Of a DNA stretch of 64,000 nt, positions 10,077 through 23,100 are shown piece by piece. Below the pieces are notes generated by a model that worked only from the letters and a program-made list of their open reading frames with translations, was not told the DNA's origin and did not search any database. Source of the stretch: Patiria pectinifera (taxonomy: Eukaryota > Echinodermata > Asteroidea > Valvatida > Asterinidae); the NCBI GenBank assembly GCA_029964075.1, contig CM057136.1, forward strand, positions 434,001 to 498,000. The letters run 5' to 3'. The first letter of the stretch is position 1. Each line of letters begins with the position of its first letter. Position numbers and translations under genes: made by a program.

Positions 10077-11430
10077 CAGAGTTGCTGACTCGAGTCACGT
10101 GACTTGGACTCGAGTCGGACTCGAGTCGCTATTTTTGAGACTTGTGACTTGACTTGTAAATACCAGCTTTGACTTGTGACTTGACTTGGACTTGCAAACA
10201 ATGACTTGTGACTTGACTTGGGATTGCAAAAAATGACTTGTTACCAACCCAAGTCAGACGCTACTCGAGCGACCCAATACACTTTAATTAAGCTATTATA
10301 CTTTTAATTAGCTATTCGGTTTACGCCTTACGTGCATTAAAAAACGGACTTTGGCTTGCGCGGTTTCTACTTCGCCCAGCTGCAGCTGTAGATCATATCA
10401 GTGAGCTGAGCTGTTACGCTGCGTAATGCCTGCCTGCACTTCTGGTTGGTAAATAAGAACAGCCTCCCCAGACTCTTTCCTCTTGCTTTGAGGGTGCTGT
10501 CTGTTCCTGCTACTAGCTCCCCATCGAACGTGTATTCAGTCATGGAGGAATAATTATGAGGCCACACAGAGCAAAGTTGAGTGATACTGTGCTATCAAAT
10601 CTTGTTTATTTGAAGTGTAACAGGTTGTACATGAAAAAAAAAATTTCAATGAAGTCGCCCAACACAAGGCCCAAAAAGGCCACTCAAGGTGTTTATAAAT
10701 GCAGTTTATAGTTGCAGCGAGAAAGTTTCATTCCAGAAAATAGACCTCAGTGACTGAATCCAGTAAAATGAATAGTTCCCACTAGTTGCAAAAGTGTTCA
10801 ATAAGACTGTCACAACAAACTACAGTTTTCAATGACCAAGTCTCTTGCTTCATGTAATGGTTGAACAAACTTTGGGAAGGAACCTTTTATGAAAAGAAAG
10901 CAGGCCTTTGTCAATTGCATGTAAAATACCGGATATCCTAACCCATTGGTCGGCGTTTAGTATACATGAAAATTGAACAATAAAATGTTAGTATATGTAA
11001 TCGAGTGAGTGAAGTCTTTTTTTCATGTCATCTCAACATTTATTTCTACAATGTTAAGTAAATTTATTAAAGTATACAGAAGGCTAATATCCGACAGATA
11101 TGTGATAAACTACAAGAATAGTAATTGCAACACATTGAAAAGGGGGAATTAAGGAGGCATGTTCAAAATAACTCGTAAGTTGATGGAGGGTTCTTTTAGC
11201 TTATTACAGCTGGACAAAATAATGAGCAACTTGACGTGTTCTTGGACAAAGATACTTGTGACTTGACTTGTGTTTAGACCAAATGACTTGTGACTTGACT
11301 TGTGACTGGACCTAATGACTTGTGACTTGACTTGTGACTGGACCTAATGACTTGTGACTTGACTTGGACTTGCAAACAATGACTTGTGACTTGACTTGGA
11401 CTTGCAAAAAATGACTTGCTGCCACCTCTG
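10077..11430. mobile_element. Non-autonomous hAT-type transposon with 8-bp TSD
   Basis: The direct repeat ATAACAAC at 10069-10076 and 11431-11438 exactly brackets ends reading CAGAGTTGC and, inverted, CAGAGGTGGCAGC. An 8-bp duplication with CAGAG-type ends is diagnostic of hAT elements. Both subterminal regions (10085-10260 and 11250-11420) carry arrays of gacttgtgacttgacttg, presumably transposase-binding repeats. Only small ORFs occur inside. Confidence 0.85.
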
Positions 11431-11439
11431 ATAACAACT

Positions 11440-12970
11440 AACTTCATGAAGTAAACATTTTGCTAAGTAGACCAATAGGCCTACACTAATTTTTAAGAAA
11501 ACAGAAAACCAATGCAGTAGTAAGTCGATTTCGTTGCTATAGCTTCCGTTTCCAAATTGGCTGTTTAAAATCTTAACTGCACCCTCTTGTTTACAATTAA
11601 ACAACCATTCAGGATATGATTATCATTAAGTTAGTTGGTGTACGTAACGACGGGGTCTCAGAGGATAGGTAATACAGTCCTTCACCCAGTTCCAGATTTT
11701 TCCTACTAGTTCCGAATCGCTTCAATGAAAACCTATATCTTTTGGATTGGTTTCTTCATACTGTTCCGACGAAGTGCGTTTTGAAAAGTATAATATAAGC
11801 TTAAACACAAGCAATTTTACGATAATATTTCTAGAGTCCGCGAATCGACGATACATTTTCTCTTTGGTACGTCAATCAGAACGTCTGATTTTATGTATAT
11901 TTTTGAAGAGTCTCCATTTTTTAAAATTCGCCCAAAACTTAACGTACGCATATTTATGCCTAGTTCCGGATCGCCCGTGTAAGTCGGACACAACTACACG
12001 CGCGTAATCGATTTTATGTGCCGTGTTCTGTGATGGGTCAAAAGTTTGTTGGTCCGTGCGTGTTTTATTCCAAAACATTCATACGCAAAATGTCTTTTGT
12101 TATTAATTCTATTAATATTCTTTTTAACGAACTGTATTTCTAACAATTAAATCAAACTGTATCAGAAAATCTACTTGGATCGGGATAATTCTGTCTGAAC
12201 AAAATGATTTTGTCGCGTGATAATTGTTTTATGCGCGAAGCAGTTTGGACCCAATCCGGAACTGTTTAAACCGATCCGGAACGAGGAAAAGTGGCATCGG
12301 CACTTTTGACGTCGCATATTCAAAATTAAAAGAGCCCAAATTTGGAAACTAATTTTGTAGTATCTCCATCACTCAAGGTAAACTGTTAATTCCATTTCAC
12401 TTGAATTTGTGGATTAGTTGAGCTGAAAGCAGCTTGAATAATGTTCGCGATCCAGTTCTAGAAACGAGACTGTATTATTTCCTTTTTCTAATTAAAAAGT
12501 TGTAAGGTTCGTTTTTCGGCAAATTAAAATGTACCACTATTCCTACGTGGCTTTTATAGGGCATCATCGGCGCTTTCATCACGAAATGCAAACACGAATT
12601 CTTGCACTCCTGCATAGTCTTTGTCGAAAAACTTCACGAAGGGATACATTTGGCCACGGGGCGTTGAATAGTGGTTTTGAGAAAGTCGGGTTTTCAGTTG
12701 GTCACTTTTTGAAACAAAGATTTCGCTTGGGTTTAGAGCACATGTTGACAAATGTTTGATACAGATAATAAGCTGATATTTTAAACTTCACAAATGTACC
12801 AATTACAGAATTATTGCGGGTTATTAATCTCCAGAAAGATTTGTCTGTTCGTGAAAACCCGAAATCCCATACGCGCGTTGTTTTGCCCATCCCGCGTGTC
12901 ATTTTGCCCATGTTTCGCTCTTCAATTTATAGAGACCCCATGATGAACATTAATTGATTAAATTTGATGA
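11440..12970. other. Intergenic, no exon recognised
   Basis: AT-rich sequence with several gttccggatcg-like words (11940-12280). Small ORFs on both strands show no domain pattern. The first exon(s) of the gene ending at 14926 may lie here or further left, but I could not pick one. Confidence 0.35.
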
Positions 12971-13004
12971 GTAGTTTCAAATTCCTTTCATTTTCACTTA
13001 CCAG

Positions 13005-14926
13005 GTAATGCCACAGGATGGAACAGTGAGAGTACGACCTTTGACCTCGCAAATCATTTTACCCACAATCCAAGACTGATGTCGCCTTCCAGCTTCCGGA
13101 CTCCTCCCAAGGTTCCCTCATATTCCGGTGACCTGATTTCCGTCGACATGGAGATAAATTCATGCGCCTTCAACACGCAACGTTCTGACGACCGTACATC
13201 TACACCAAATAGCCAATCGCCAACCAATGCATCACCAGGAGGTCAATACCTGTCATCGGAAGGTCAAATTACTTCATCTGAAAGTCGAGCCTTATCATCC
13301 GATGACGACAGCTTATCGCCACATAGTTTGACGCCAAACGTAGATTGTACCTTTCGGGTTGAAGACGATCACTCTTTGCCGCAAGATCACAGCATTTCAC
13401 CGGAACAATTCTTTTCCCCGGAAGATCGAAGCCTATCCAAAGATCATCCAATCTTTTCACCAGATAGTCAAACATATTCACCATCAGTGGGTAATCCTTT
13501 TTCACCGAGGAGTCACTCCTTTTCACCACGAGGTCAAACCATGTCCCTAGACGACTCACCCGCTTTACCACAAGGACAAGCCGTGTCACCAGCAGGTCAG
13601 CCATCATCACATAGAGGTCAAACTTCAACACCAGAAGGCCAGTTCTCAACACCATCACGAGAAGAGGACCGTGGGTCCACTAAGCCTGGTGATGAGAGCG
13701 GTATCTCTCTGTCCTCGCTGACAAGATTCAACACATCAGGTGAGAACAGCGAAGACGAGGATGAACAGAAATCGGTTTCAGATTTCTCAGACGGCTCGTC
13801 TTCCAAGCTGAACTGGTCTCTGAGTGCGAGCTATTCCAGCAGTGCGGCATCTATAAGTGACAGTGACAGAGGGCGGTCTTTGAGCGACAACAGCGACGGC
13901 AGTTTGTCATCGGCAGTGTGCGCGAGGCGGCGACGTCGAAGGAGAAATCTTTCTCTCTCGAGCCCGTCAACAGCTTCGGAAGATGGCGCACATGTAATAA
14001 ACAGCGCTTCATATTTCAGAGACTGCGCCGACGACGAGGGCGCCCTCACATTCAGTCAATGCTCGCAGGAAGTTTCACACATCCTGACCAGAGCTCCCGT
14101 TGCCGTGGTGACACCTCGTGACCAAGCTGCGATCAGACATTCACCAATCAAGTTCTACGATGGTTACCATAGGAGGCCGAGAGGTGAAGTGATGAACTGG
14201 GATGAGTTCGAATCTCCGGGGAAAGTATATCCCAGGCCACCAGTGAAGAGAAAGCACTTGACTCCATTCTATCCTCATGGCAACTCTTCGTGTAACGCTT
14301 CCCACTGCTTGCAAAACAGAAGAAAAAGGGGTTTCAAAAAATCCTCAAAGATTGCAGATAGTAGACACTCATCTCCTGAAGTTCCGAATGCGTCCTATGA
14401 TAAAGCATGGCCAGCACTTCCTCGTCGTGTATCACCTCAAACCACAAGTGTCCTCAACGATCCCGCCATTTTGTCCGTCGGGAAAGCCGTTCACAATCGA
14501 GACACACAATTATTGTCACAAAAAGACGACATTGCGATTGTCGATTCCATGAGTGTCGATTCAAAGAGAACATTTCTATATGAAAACGTGAGCCGCCTCT
14601 CGCAACTACTCAACAGTACATGTGGTCAACAGAGCGCACATCCGAATATATCTTCGACCAACCAGCACACAAAAGTCGATACGGTGTTGCAGGATCCAGC
14701 TGTTTTACGTGCGTACCGTAAAAACGATTCAATGAACTCGACTATCCCCTATCGAATCTTGGAGAATCGATCCTCCCTGCTGCCACAGCGAGAAGGATGC
14801 AGATTTCGTACTATGCCAATTGCAGACGATCCGGCGATACTGGATATCGGAACACCGATGTATTCGATTTATGCGGGTGTGCCAACAAACATAGCGGGTT
14901 TTGAGTATTGTTATTATTTTGGTTAG
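13005..14926 (+). CDS. Ser/Pro-rich uncharacterised protein, probable last exon
   Basis: The frame is open from 12971 to the TAG at 14924-14926. The first ATG is at 13079 (615 codons), but an acceptor-like TTACCAG ends at 13004 and the frame from 13005 (NATGWNSESTTFDLANHF) reads like protein, so this may be a terminal exon. Residues about 45-185 (from the ATG) are a degenerate repeat of roughly ten residues built on S..GQ..SP. An acidic Ser-rich stretch follows, then a basic cluster (ARRRRRRRN, about 280-288, NLS-like). The C-terminal third has three spaced copies of a DPAIL/DPAVL motif (about 461, 539, 584). Mostly disordered, probably nuclear and a phosphorylation target by composition only. 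No family recognised. Confidence 0.75.
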
Positions 14927-14931
14927 CAGTA

Positions 14932-14937
14932 AATAAA
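14932..14937 (+). terminator. Polyadenylation signal AATAAA
   Basis: AATAAA starts 6 bases after the stop codon of the Ser/Pro-rich ORF; another AATAAA is at about 15269. Either could serve as the cleavage signal. Confidence 0.4.
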
Positions 14938-14939
14938 CA

Positions 14940-17085
14940 AAGCGGGAATTTTCCGAACGGTAACAAGTATCTTAAACAATGCAGTTGAAAACACTCTATG
15001 GCTACAATTAGACATTTTCAAATTGTGCTTGCATGGAGCGGCTGATTTTCTTTTATGTGAGTGTGATTCAATCTTTAAGTCAGCGATGTCGGCGTTGGGC
15101 TGCACATTAAGGGATGTGCGGACCCCAGCCCTGTTCTTTTATAGAACAGGATAAAGGATAGAAAATGATTGGGAACTACACTTCCATCGGCCGTAAATAC
15201 CGTAACATGGCACCTTAGTAGTCCACGCCACAAACTCCATTTCCAAATGTCCTTAAATTAATGTAAACAAATAAATGAAATTGTATGAGGGCTGTGAGCA
15301 AAGAGCGCTTTCATAAGGAGCTTCCCATCTCATGATTCTCTTTTCGGTCGAAGACCAACCAACAGACGTGCTTTTATTTTCGCGCAGTCAAAAAAACTCC
15401 ACATTTATTTTGGGGCAAGGTCTTACTTCTGTTAATAAGTAAAGTAAAAGAGAGTTACTTATCTTTTATTTCAAGATACGATGTCAACAGTTAGTTTGTG
15501 ACTGGTGCGTGTTTTCTTTTTTTTCTTTTTATAATAATTAATTTGTACTCTGTTTGTTCTCACCTCCACTATTTAATGAATTGTGTTTTTCCTGTTTACT
15601 TTTCAGAGTGGTATGATTCGTTTATGCTACTAATTGGCAAACTTTCATCAAAGTGGTCTCGTTTAAAGGGAATAAACAACATTTTGCTTTTGCTGCAATT
15701 TTCGGAAATAAATGGATAGGGAGGATTAGTATGCTTTAGCAAATATTGTTTTCGGAGATGTATTGGGTTCGTAGATGCTGGAAAATCAACCAACCAACCA
15801 AGAAAAACAACCGTATTTTTGTAATCTGGTTCCCTGACCCCACTTAAGATGAGACTTTGTAATTTATAGACTTTGGGGATTATAAGGTAAGAGAATCAGT
15901 CTAGCAGGCTTGTACCCCTTCACAGATGTGTAATCAATTACAAAGCAAATGCGGAACGACTAAACATGAACAATTAGGAGCAATTTTTGAAATAAGCCAG
16001 TTTTCTCCAACGCTGGTCGGCCCAAAAGCGTTGGAAAAATACCATTTTTCTTGAAAATGTCAGCACACCAGGAACCACAATTTTGCAGGATGGTTGAGAT
16101 TGTCATTCACTAACAGCCCAGTAAGATATTTCATTATAATTTGACAATATCGTTTCCTGATGTTTGCAAATGTTGTATCTTCCCTTTAATGTAACATGTT
16201 GTTTTTACCTTCGCGCGGTACCAATTTGTATATTTTGAAGACATTAATACCCTACAGAAGGATGCGTATCAGTGCAGGCGTGTAGCAAGGTCAATTTTAT
16301 TGGGGGCGGGGGATGAAGTTAAGAAGAGCACATTGGTAGGAGTGCCCTGGGCCACTTTGGATGGGGATGTGACAACAAATTCGCCGACAGACCATTCGCT
16401 CAAAAGGTAGACAGAACTTTTGCCCAGTCACTCTGCCTCCGTAAAATCGGAGGGGGGGGGGGCGGTTATAGACACCTTCTTCCCATATAGGGGGCGATGT
16501 TTGGACAATTCAAACATGTTTGACTTTATCCGGTCGCCCGTTTTACGGTCAGATCGGTCCGAATTTTCAGCGCACACCTCAGTACGATGGCCCGATGATC
16601 CGGGAAACCGGTACAATCGAGAAGGTGTGCGCTGGAATTACACGGTATAGACTGTTGAGTAAACAAAATCGCGACCCGGTTCCAAGTCACTTGCTTTATG
16701 TTCAGACATCATCTGCAGTTTTGGGTACATTTGAACAGAAATGAATAATTGAATACCCAATTCCCTGACCTCTTTGTAGGTGGGCGTCCATATTAAGAGT
16801 CATATATATAGATCTTTTGCAGAGGAGACATACGAAATTGAAAAGAACAGGCGGCGCGGGGGGGGGGGAGGTTAACCCCCCAACCCCCAACCCAGCTCTA
16901 TAAAAAAAAAAAATATCATACAAATTCCTAAAAAAAATAGTCCACCCCCCCCCCCCCCCGCTGCGATACCCCAAAAAAGTTATACTGGTATAATGTTCGC
17001 CTTTTCAAAATACGGTACACCATTCTGTAATCTAGTGTTAATAATCGTCGAATGTGAACCCCCTATTGAAATATGGTACCAGTCC
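14940..17085. other. Intergenic repeats between the Ser/Pro gene and the duplicated block
   Basis: Contains the inverted copy of the hairpin repeat (15590-16200), a 12-bp stem cagcgcacacct/aggtgtgcgctg at about 16569-16634, and poly-G/poly-C rich relics at 16300-16970. No exon seen. Confidence 0.5.
15590..16200 (-). repeat. Dispersed repeat with CCAACGCTGG hairpin (copy 2, inverted)
   Basis: Inverted relative to 2640-3260; shared blocks include ctggttccctgac and gatgtttgcaaatgttgta. The hairpin here is CCAACGCTGG/AGCGTTGG at 16007-16034. Confidence 0.6.
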
Positions 17086-17089
17086 CCCC

Positions 17090-17640
17090 AATTTCAAGTA
17101 CAACTCTAGAACGAAGTCCTGCGCCTGCTCCATGTCATCGAAAAGCAGGCGGATATCGTCAGCAAAGCTAGGTCATGAGGGTGACTGCTGGAACACGTCT
17201 GGAACATCTGGGTGTGATGGTAAGCCCAAGCTCTGCGTTTCTACCACTTGTTGCCTTCCGAAGAGCGTATCAAGCACAATTATAAACAGGAATAGAGCCA
17301 GAGTGATGACCTACTGACATATTGAATTCAGTTGTTTCACCATCAGGCGTGATCACTTTAGTATAGTATGCATTAATTTTATGGCCTTTTGAGGTCTGGG
17401 AGGAACTCCATAAGCCTTAAGGATTCCCATCATTTTGCCTCGATGAATTGACTCAAACGCCTTCTTGAAATCTATGAAGGTCAAGAAGGCAGGGAATTGT
17501 TCTTCTTCGCTTCCTCAACGATCCTCCTTAAAGCTTTTATTGCTGGACCTTCTTTCCCTGAAACCATTTTGATTCATACGGAGTTTTTGGTCTTTGGCAC
17601 TTCTTCACCTAGAGTTTGACAATGTCACAGGTGAAACAGA
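17090..17640 (-). pseudogene. Non-LTR reverse transcriptase relic (copy 1)
   Basis: On the minus strand, fragments read NQNG, FIDFKKAFESIHRGKMMGIL, KAYGVP and, after frameshifts, LALFLFIIVLD and SFADDIRLLFD (the catalytic ADD box). These are RT palm motifs in the right order, but several frame breaks prevent translation. A homologous relic is at 54084-54620. Confidence 0.7.
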
Positions 17641-18411
17641 GGTCGCCTGAGTTTGGAACAGGAATGATGTTTGACATCGACCCCGGATTTTTTTTAAACG
17701 GCCAAGCATTATTTGAAAAGAAAAAAAAAAGAATTGGTTTCGTGGGGGGATAGCCCCTGGCCGCCCTGCTGGCCCCCTGGATCCGCCCTTGGAACGTGTG
17801 CGTGCACGGCTCCTCCAGTAACCTTTATAGAGGTTGTCACTGCTTAAAAAAAAAGAAACTAACAGCAAATACATTTTGAAAACTGAGAAAAAGGTGGACA
17901 CTCTTGCAAACAAATTGAAGGGGAAAAAAACCCAAGCATTTCGACTTTTAATTTGCCTTGTCCATTGTTGTTCTTGTCTACACTTGAATCGTTTGAATTC
18001 TAAATGGAGAGAGCCGCAGCTCATTTGACACGAATATATACTTAGCCATCTATCTTGTGCTACGTACAGTATGTTTAGTAGTTTTCAAAATTTTAATAAT
18101 TACAAGAGTTTTGCCAAATATTTTAAGCATCTTGAAGATACCTTGACGTAACAGCTTCAGTGCTTTACTTATATACATTATATAATAACTCATTCAATGA
18201 ATACACATATATGTGCCGCCTTTAAAGCGCAGATTGGCATAATTGTACAGGCGCATGTATCGGCTACACTTAAAGTCACAATAAAGCATATTCACTTTCT
18301 CTACCTATTGACAACACGAAAAAATAGACAGATGCATGTTCAACTCAAAAATAGCTTCGGATAGAAAGGTCAAAAAAAAGTTGTTTCGTTTCTCTGATCT
18401 GACGGCGGTGC

Positions 18412-18854
18412 TATACAGGGTGAGAAAAAAAGACGAAACCCAAATGTCGGGACCATTGTTCTATTGAAGTTCTACATGTAGCACTTTCAAAATCTAGGAT
18501 ATAAAAGCTCAATTTATGAGCTTTCTTTTAGTACAAGAATTATTCAAATCATTTATTTGCTTTTCAAGTAAAGGAATTTTAAACACAGCCACCGTTTTAA
18601 AGTTCTGTCCACGGATCACACAAATAGTGTGCGTTTTTTCAGCAAACCGAAAACATTTCACATACATCCCTATGTGTTTTTTTCGTTTTGCTGAAAGAAC
18701 ACTTAACTTTTTGTGATTCGAATGATTCTTGTACTAAAAAAGCTTATGAATTTAGTTTTTATATTCCAGATTTTGAAAGTGCTACATGCAGAACTTCACT
18801 AAAACAATGGTCCCGACATTTGGGTTTCGTTTTTGTTTTTACTCACCCTGTATA
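18412..18854. mobile_element. Foldback MITE with ACAGGGTGAG ends (copy 1)
   Basis: The ends read ctatACAGGGTGAG and, inverted, ctatACAGGGTGAGT, flanked by TA, with long imperfect arms (cgaaacccaaatgtcggga on one side, its complement on the other). TA flanks suggest a Tc1/mariner-like mechanism. Related copies: 56511-57103 and a partial one at 39470-39690. Confidence 0.7.
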
Positions 18855-20028
18855 GGCCTACGCATATTATATCTCAGACATGGAAACTTTAGTCTGGCTA
18901 CTAATTTTGGGCTTTATATTTATCAGATCCTTCCTCAAAATACAATAAGACGTAACCTGCCTATGCTGATTGATGTTCCGGGGAATTGAGCTATCCATCC
19001 ATTTATAAGAATGTCAATCTGCTGTAATATTGCGAGAGTCAATCGTTCACCGCACACAATAGTTTGGCCGCCATGTTTGTTTGCGTTATGCCACGCTTTG
19101 ATTTTCAAGATGGCGTACCCTTGATAAAGGTCTTTTGAGTTATACATTTTCTAATACAAACAGCTTAACGAGCGGATCTAGCATTCAGAAAACATGGGGT
19201 GGGGTGGGGTAATGTTGGGGGGGGGGGTGAAGGGGTTATGACTGCTGGGGGTCCGGGGCATGCCCCCCCCCGCCCTGACAATTGTGAAATCTACGATGCT
19301 TTTCCCGCCAGTCTATAGCACTATTTGAGGATATAGGAACTTTAGAATTCCTTTTCTTTTCTTTGGGCCCCATTTTACTGCTATCATAACATAAATCAGC
19401 AGCTCAGGGGCTGCATCCACCCCCAGATTTGGGCTTAATATGAAATAAATAGAGCGAGTGTTTCTCAAATGCTTTTTTTCCGAATTACAAAATTTCAGGA
19501 TAATAATTTCTCCCATACCAATTCTTTGTAGACACACCGTACCTTCTAGCAACTAACACATAATAATTCTTCATTTTTCATAACGAGGAAATTTCTTAAA
19601 TTCGTACATAACATTTCTCTTATTTGTTGTCATGTTGTAAAGTTATTAAGTTCTTAAAGTACACAGGAAAAAGCAACCTTGCTCTACGACTGTCCAGATT
19701 ACCCTGGAGATTTGCCTTTAAGTTTTTAAAGTGTACTCCCAAGGTTTGTCTTCACTCTAAGTCTTACCAATCAGCTAATTATCTATACGTACACCCTGAC
19801 GAACGATTAACCAGTATGCATTTTAAATGCATCAGTAATATACATTCACACATTTTAAGAAGAAAAAAAGAACTAATAAATATTCATCAAATTTCATTCA
19901 AACTACCGAATAATTCTTGAGTAGAGCCGGTATTTACAAGCATGAATATTTTCGTTTTGTTCTACGACAGAACTACCCTTTGACGTTGAAATCATTTCAC
20001 TCACTCGTCGGCAATGTAATGAGTCTGA

Positions 20029-20166
20029 CTAATAGCAGCCAATCACTTCAAACCTCATGCTGCAATGGCCGTTCCACGCAGTGGGGTGAATGCGCAGGAT
20101 TCTGGTGCGCACGGCAAACGGCAGGCGAGTAGTTACCAGGGTGTTCATGTCCTTGTTACCAGGGAA
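20029..20166 (-). CDS. Discoidin copy 1, exon C (C-terminal, with stop)
   Basis: After TTTTTTGAACAG, 45 codons and a TAG follow: FPGNKDMNTLVTTRLPFAVR, TRILRIHPTAWNGHCSMRF, EVIGCY. This is the canonical end of an F5/8C domain, followed immediately by the stop codon. Confidence 0.9.
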   Translation of the reverse strand, partial: FPGNKDMNTLVTTRLPFAVRTRILRIHPTAWNGHCSMRFEVIGCY

Positions 20167-23100
20167 CTGTTCAAAAAAGAAGAATGGTGTTCAGGTTGTA
20201 GACATTCCAATGGATTCATTATGTCCAGTGGCATATCCGGATGATTTTTGAAAGATATTTTGCTCGGTAAGTATTTCCATAAATGTTAAGAGAGTTCTGA
20301 CACCAGCCCAAAAAATGAAAACCAGCAAAAAAGGCATTACAATGCGCCGTGAAATTTGGCACATAATTTTTTTTCCAGTGTGCATAATAATGTTTTGAAG
20401 AGCGCCCCCATTTGGAGGATAGTCCTCCTCCCCCCGCTTTTTGATTTTACGGAGGCCAAGTGGCGGGAAAAAAAACATGTCTACATTTCGCTGTCGATGT
20501 GCGTTTGCCCCCCCTCACACCATAAGCTGGATACGCTACTGATTATGTCGTAACAATAGTCAGCAAAACGACTTTTGACATTTTGATACCTTGAAACATT
20601 TCTATTAGTCAGAAGGCTCAGACCCAATTTTTGACAAGATCGTGACCGACTGGTCCAAAGCACCAAGCTTGGCAGATATGGTGTTATAGCCTTAGAGAAG
20701 ATATTTAGAAGGGGTGTCACCTGAAATTCTTTTGGGAAGGGTGCCTAATTTGCATATATCGTTAATCCATACCGTGTAAAATATTTATTTCCATATTTGA
20801 GCACTTTTTATGTTTTTTTATTTTTTTAAAAGTATATTTTGAGATTCCACTTATACATCCTTACTTCAATAACATTTTCGAAAGCATTTAAGACTGGCTG
20901 GATGATTATGAGGACATAGTAACGATCCAAAATGGCTACTATCGTACTCTAAAGTTGTGCTCATTAAACTTGTCTCCAGATATCATCAAGACTTAGTAGT
21001 CTTGCCAAATAGTATTGATGAGCTTCAAATTCACCGAGTTGCTTGTGATATTGTGGCAATGTGATATTTAGCCCAGAAAATAAAAACGGGGTGCCTGATC
21101 AAGTCTCCCACGTCAGGCTGCGCGTAATTTTTAACTGAATTTACGGACACCTCATTTCCCCCTTTTTGTTTTTGTGGGCTAAATATCAAGATGATTACTT
21201 TTTCACATGATTTCTGATATATTTTTGTGAGGATACTTGTGTCATTAAGTAACTTTGTGAATTTGAAGCTCATCAATACTGAGGTTTGGCAAGACTACTT
21301 GATGATATCCGAGGGAAAAAGGAAAGGCGCGCAACTTTAGGATATAATGATAGCCGTTTTGAATCTTTATTATGTCCTCATAATCTTCAAGTCTCCGATA
21401 TTCTTTTCAAAATATTATTTAAGTAAGGTTATGTAAGTAAAATCTCCAAAATATACTTTTCAAAAATAACAAAAAAACAACATCTACCCAAATATGGGAA
21501 TAAATACATTACTCGACAGGGATTGACGCTTTATGCAAATTAGGCACTCTTCCCAAAAGAATGTCAGGGGTCACCCCTTCTAAATATCTTCTCTAGGGCT
21601 ATAATAATCTATCTGCCAAGTTTGGTGCTTTGGGCCAGTCGGTCACGATTCCAACCGTATGCAACCTGACTATATACCTTTATTGGTGTGCCGTTTGCAT
21701 TAGTCAGGTGATGCCAGGACTGACCGTCATTGCTGTACGTCACTTGGTACTCCGTCACCCATTGGTCGTTTCGGTCACCACGCCCCTGGGTGATCAAACC
21801 AGTGATGGTGACTGTGCCATTGAAGTCAACCTGTATCCATGGACTATCATCAGCGCCGTTGTAAGCCCACCCTTCAGCGTATCCTGTACAACAACAAAAA
21901 AACCTAAGATTTCTTACTGCATTCAACGATTTAGCCATATTGCAGAAGATCTGGCTCAAATTTGGACTTCGAGGTATGTTTAACAATCTTTGCCAATAAT
22001 CTTTGTTTGACCCAACGCTAGACGACTAAGTTGACTAGCGTATCGTCCATGGGCGTTTTTGGCCATTTTGAAAGGGGGGGGGGTGTCGAATCACGAAATT
22101 TGCCGATGAACGTCACACAAAATATTTGATAATTTCCGCCCCAAAAGATCCCTTAAATCCATTTCTAATTCCCCCACATCATGTATAATAATGGTTTATT
22201 ATGTTGACTACTTTGAATGGAATTAATTTTCAGTGGGATAAATTCAACTTCAAACTAAAGAAAATCGTAAAAACTGGCCCTATCATATTGAAAACGTTTT
22301 GGACATGCTCGTCGCAAAACTGCGTGAACACGCCCACAGTACATGTGGGCATACCTTGTTCAGGCCCATTCCCTGATCCCTGCCTGGGGGTTCCTTAAAT
22401 CCTAAAGTGGATTGCTTTTTATATGCGAGCGGGGAGCGCGAAGCCCTGAAGGGTTGTGTACAATGGTGATAATAGAAATATCCCTTTTAAAGTCGTTATT
22501 TGTACGCTTTCTTTTTTCTACAGTCTTAATTCAAACACTTGTTCCATGCATATTAGTCTAGGATTGAAAGGCAAATTATATAAAAGAGTCTTTATTTGCT
22601 TCGTTCTGTCATGCAGTGAGTCCTGTACGCCGACACGTGGTCCATGCACTTACAGTGTATCGTACAAACTTCATGACGCCCCTATAATGCCTGCTTAAAA
22701 ACGATGTTTGTTTGTGGAAATGCTTTTTGACATTTTGGTTTTTATTTCCAAAAAAGATCATCGAAGGTCTAATCTTTACTCCGTAGTCGTTTAAAGAAAA
22801 TCTCTGAGTTCAACATGACCGTTTCTTAAATCAAATTTATGAACATGACGTAAGTAAAAATGGTTCATCTCCACGGTACTTTTATTGTGTTTTAGTGTGG
22901 CGTGATGACTGTGTGTGGGTCAGCGCACGGCCGTTGGGCGCTAGTCTGATTCCCAGACCTGACAATTATTCCCCACGCTCACGTCTAAAATTGCCTTAAT
23001 CATCATATAAACGAGATTATAATACCGAGGCAGTGTGTGTAAAGTTGTAAATAGAAAACTCATTGAATAATTATGAAATAACCTGGAATATTGCAGTTAC

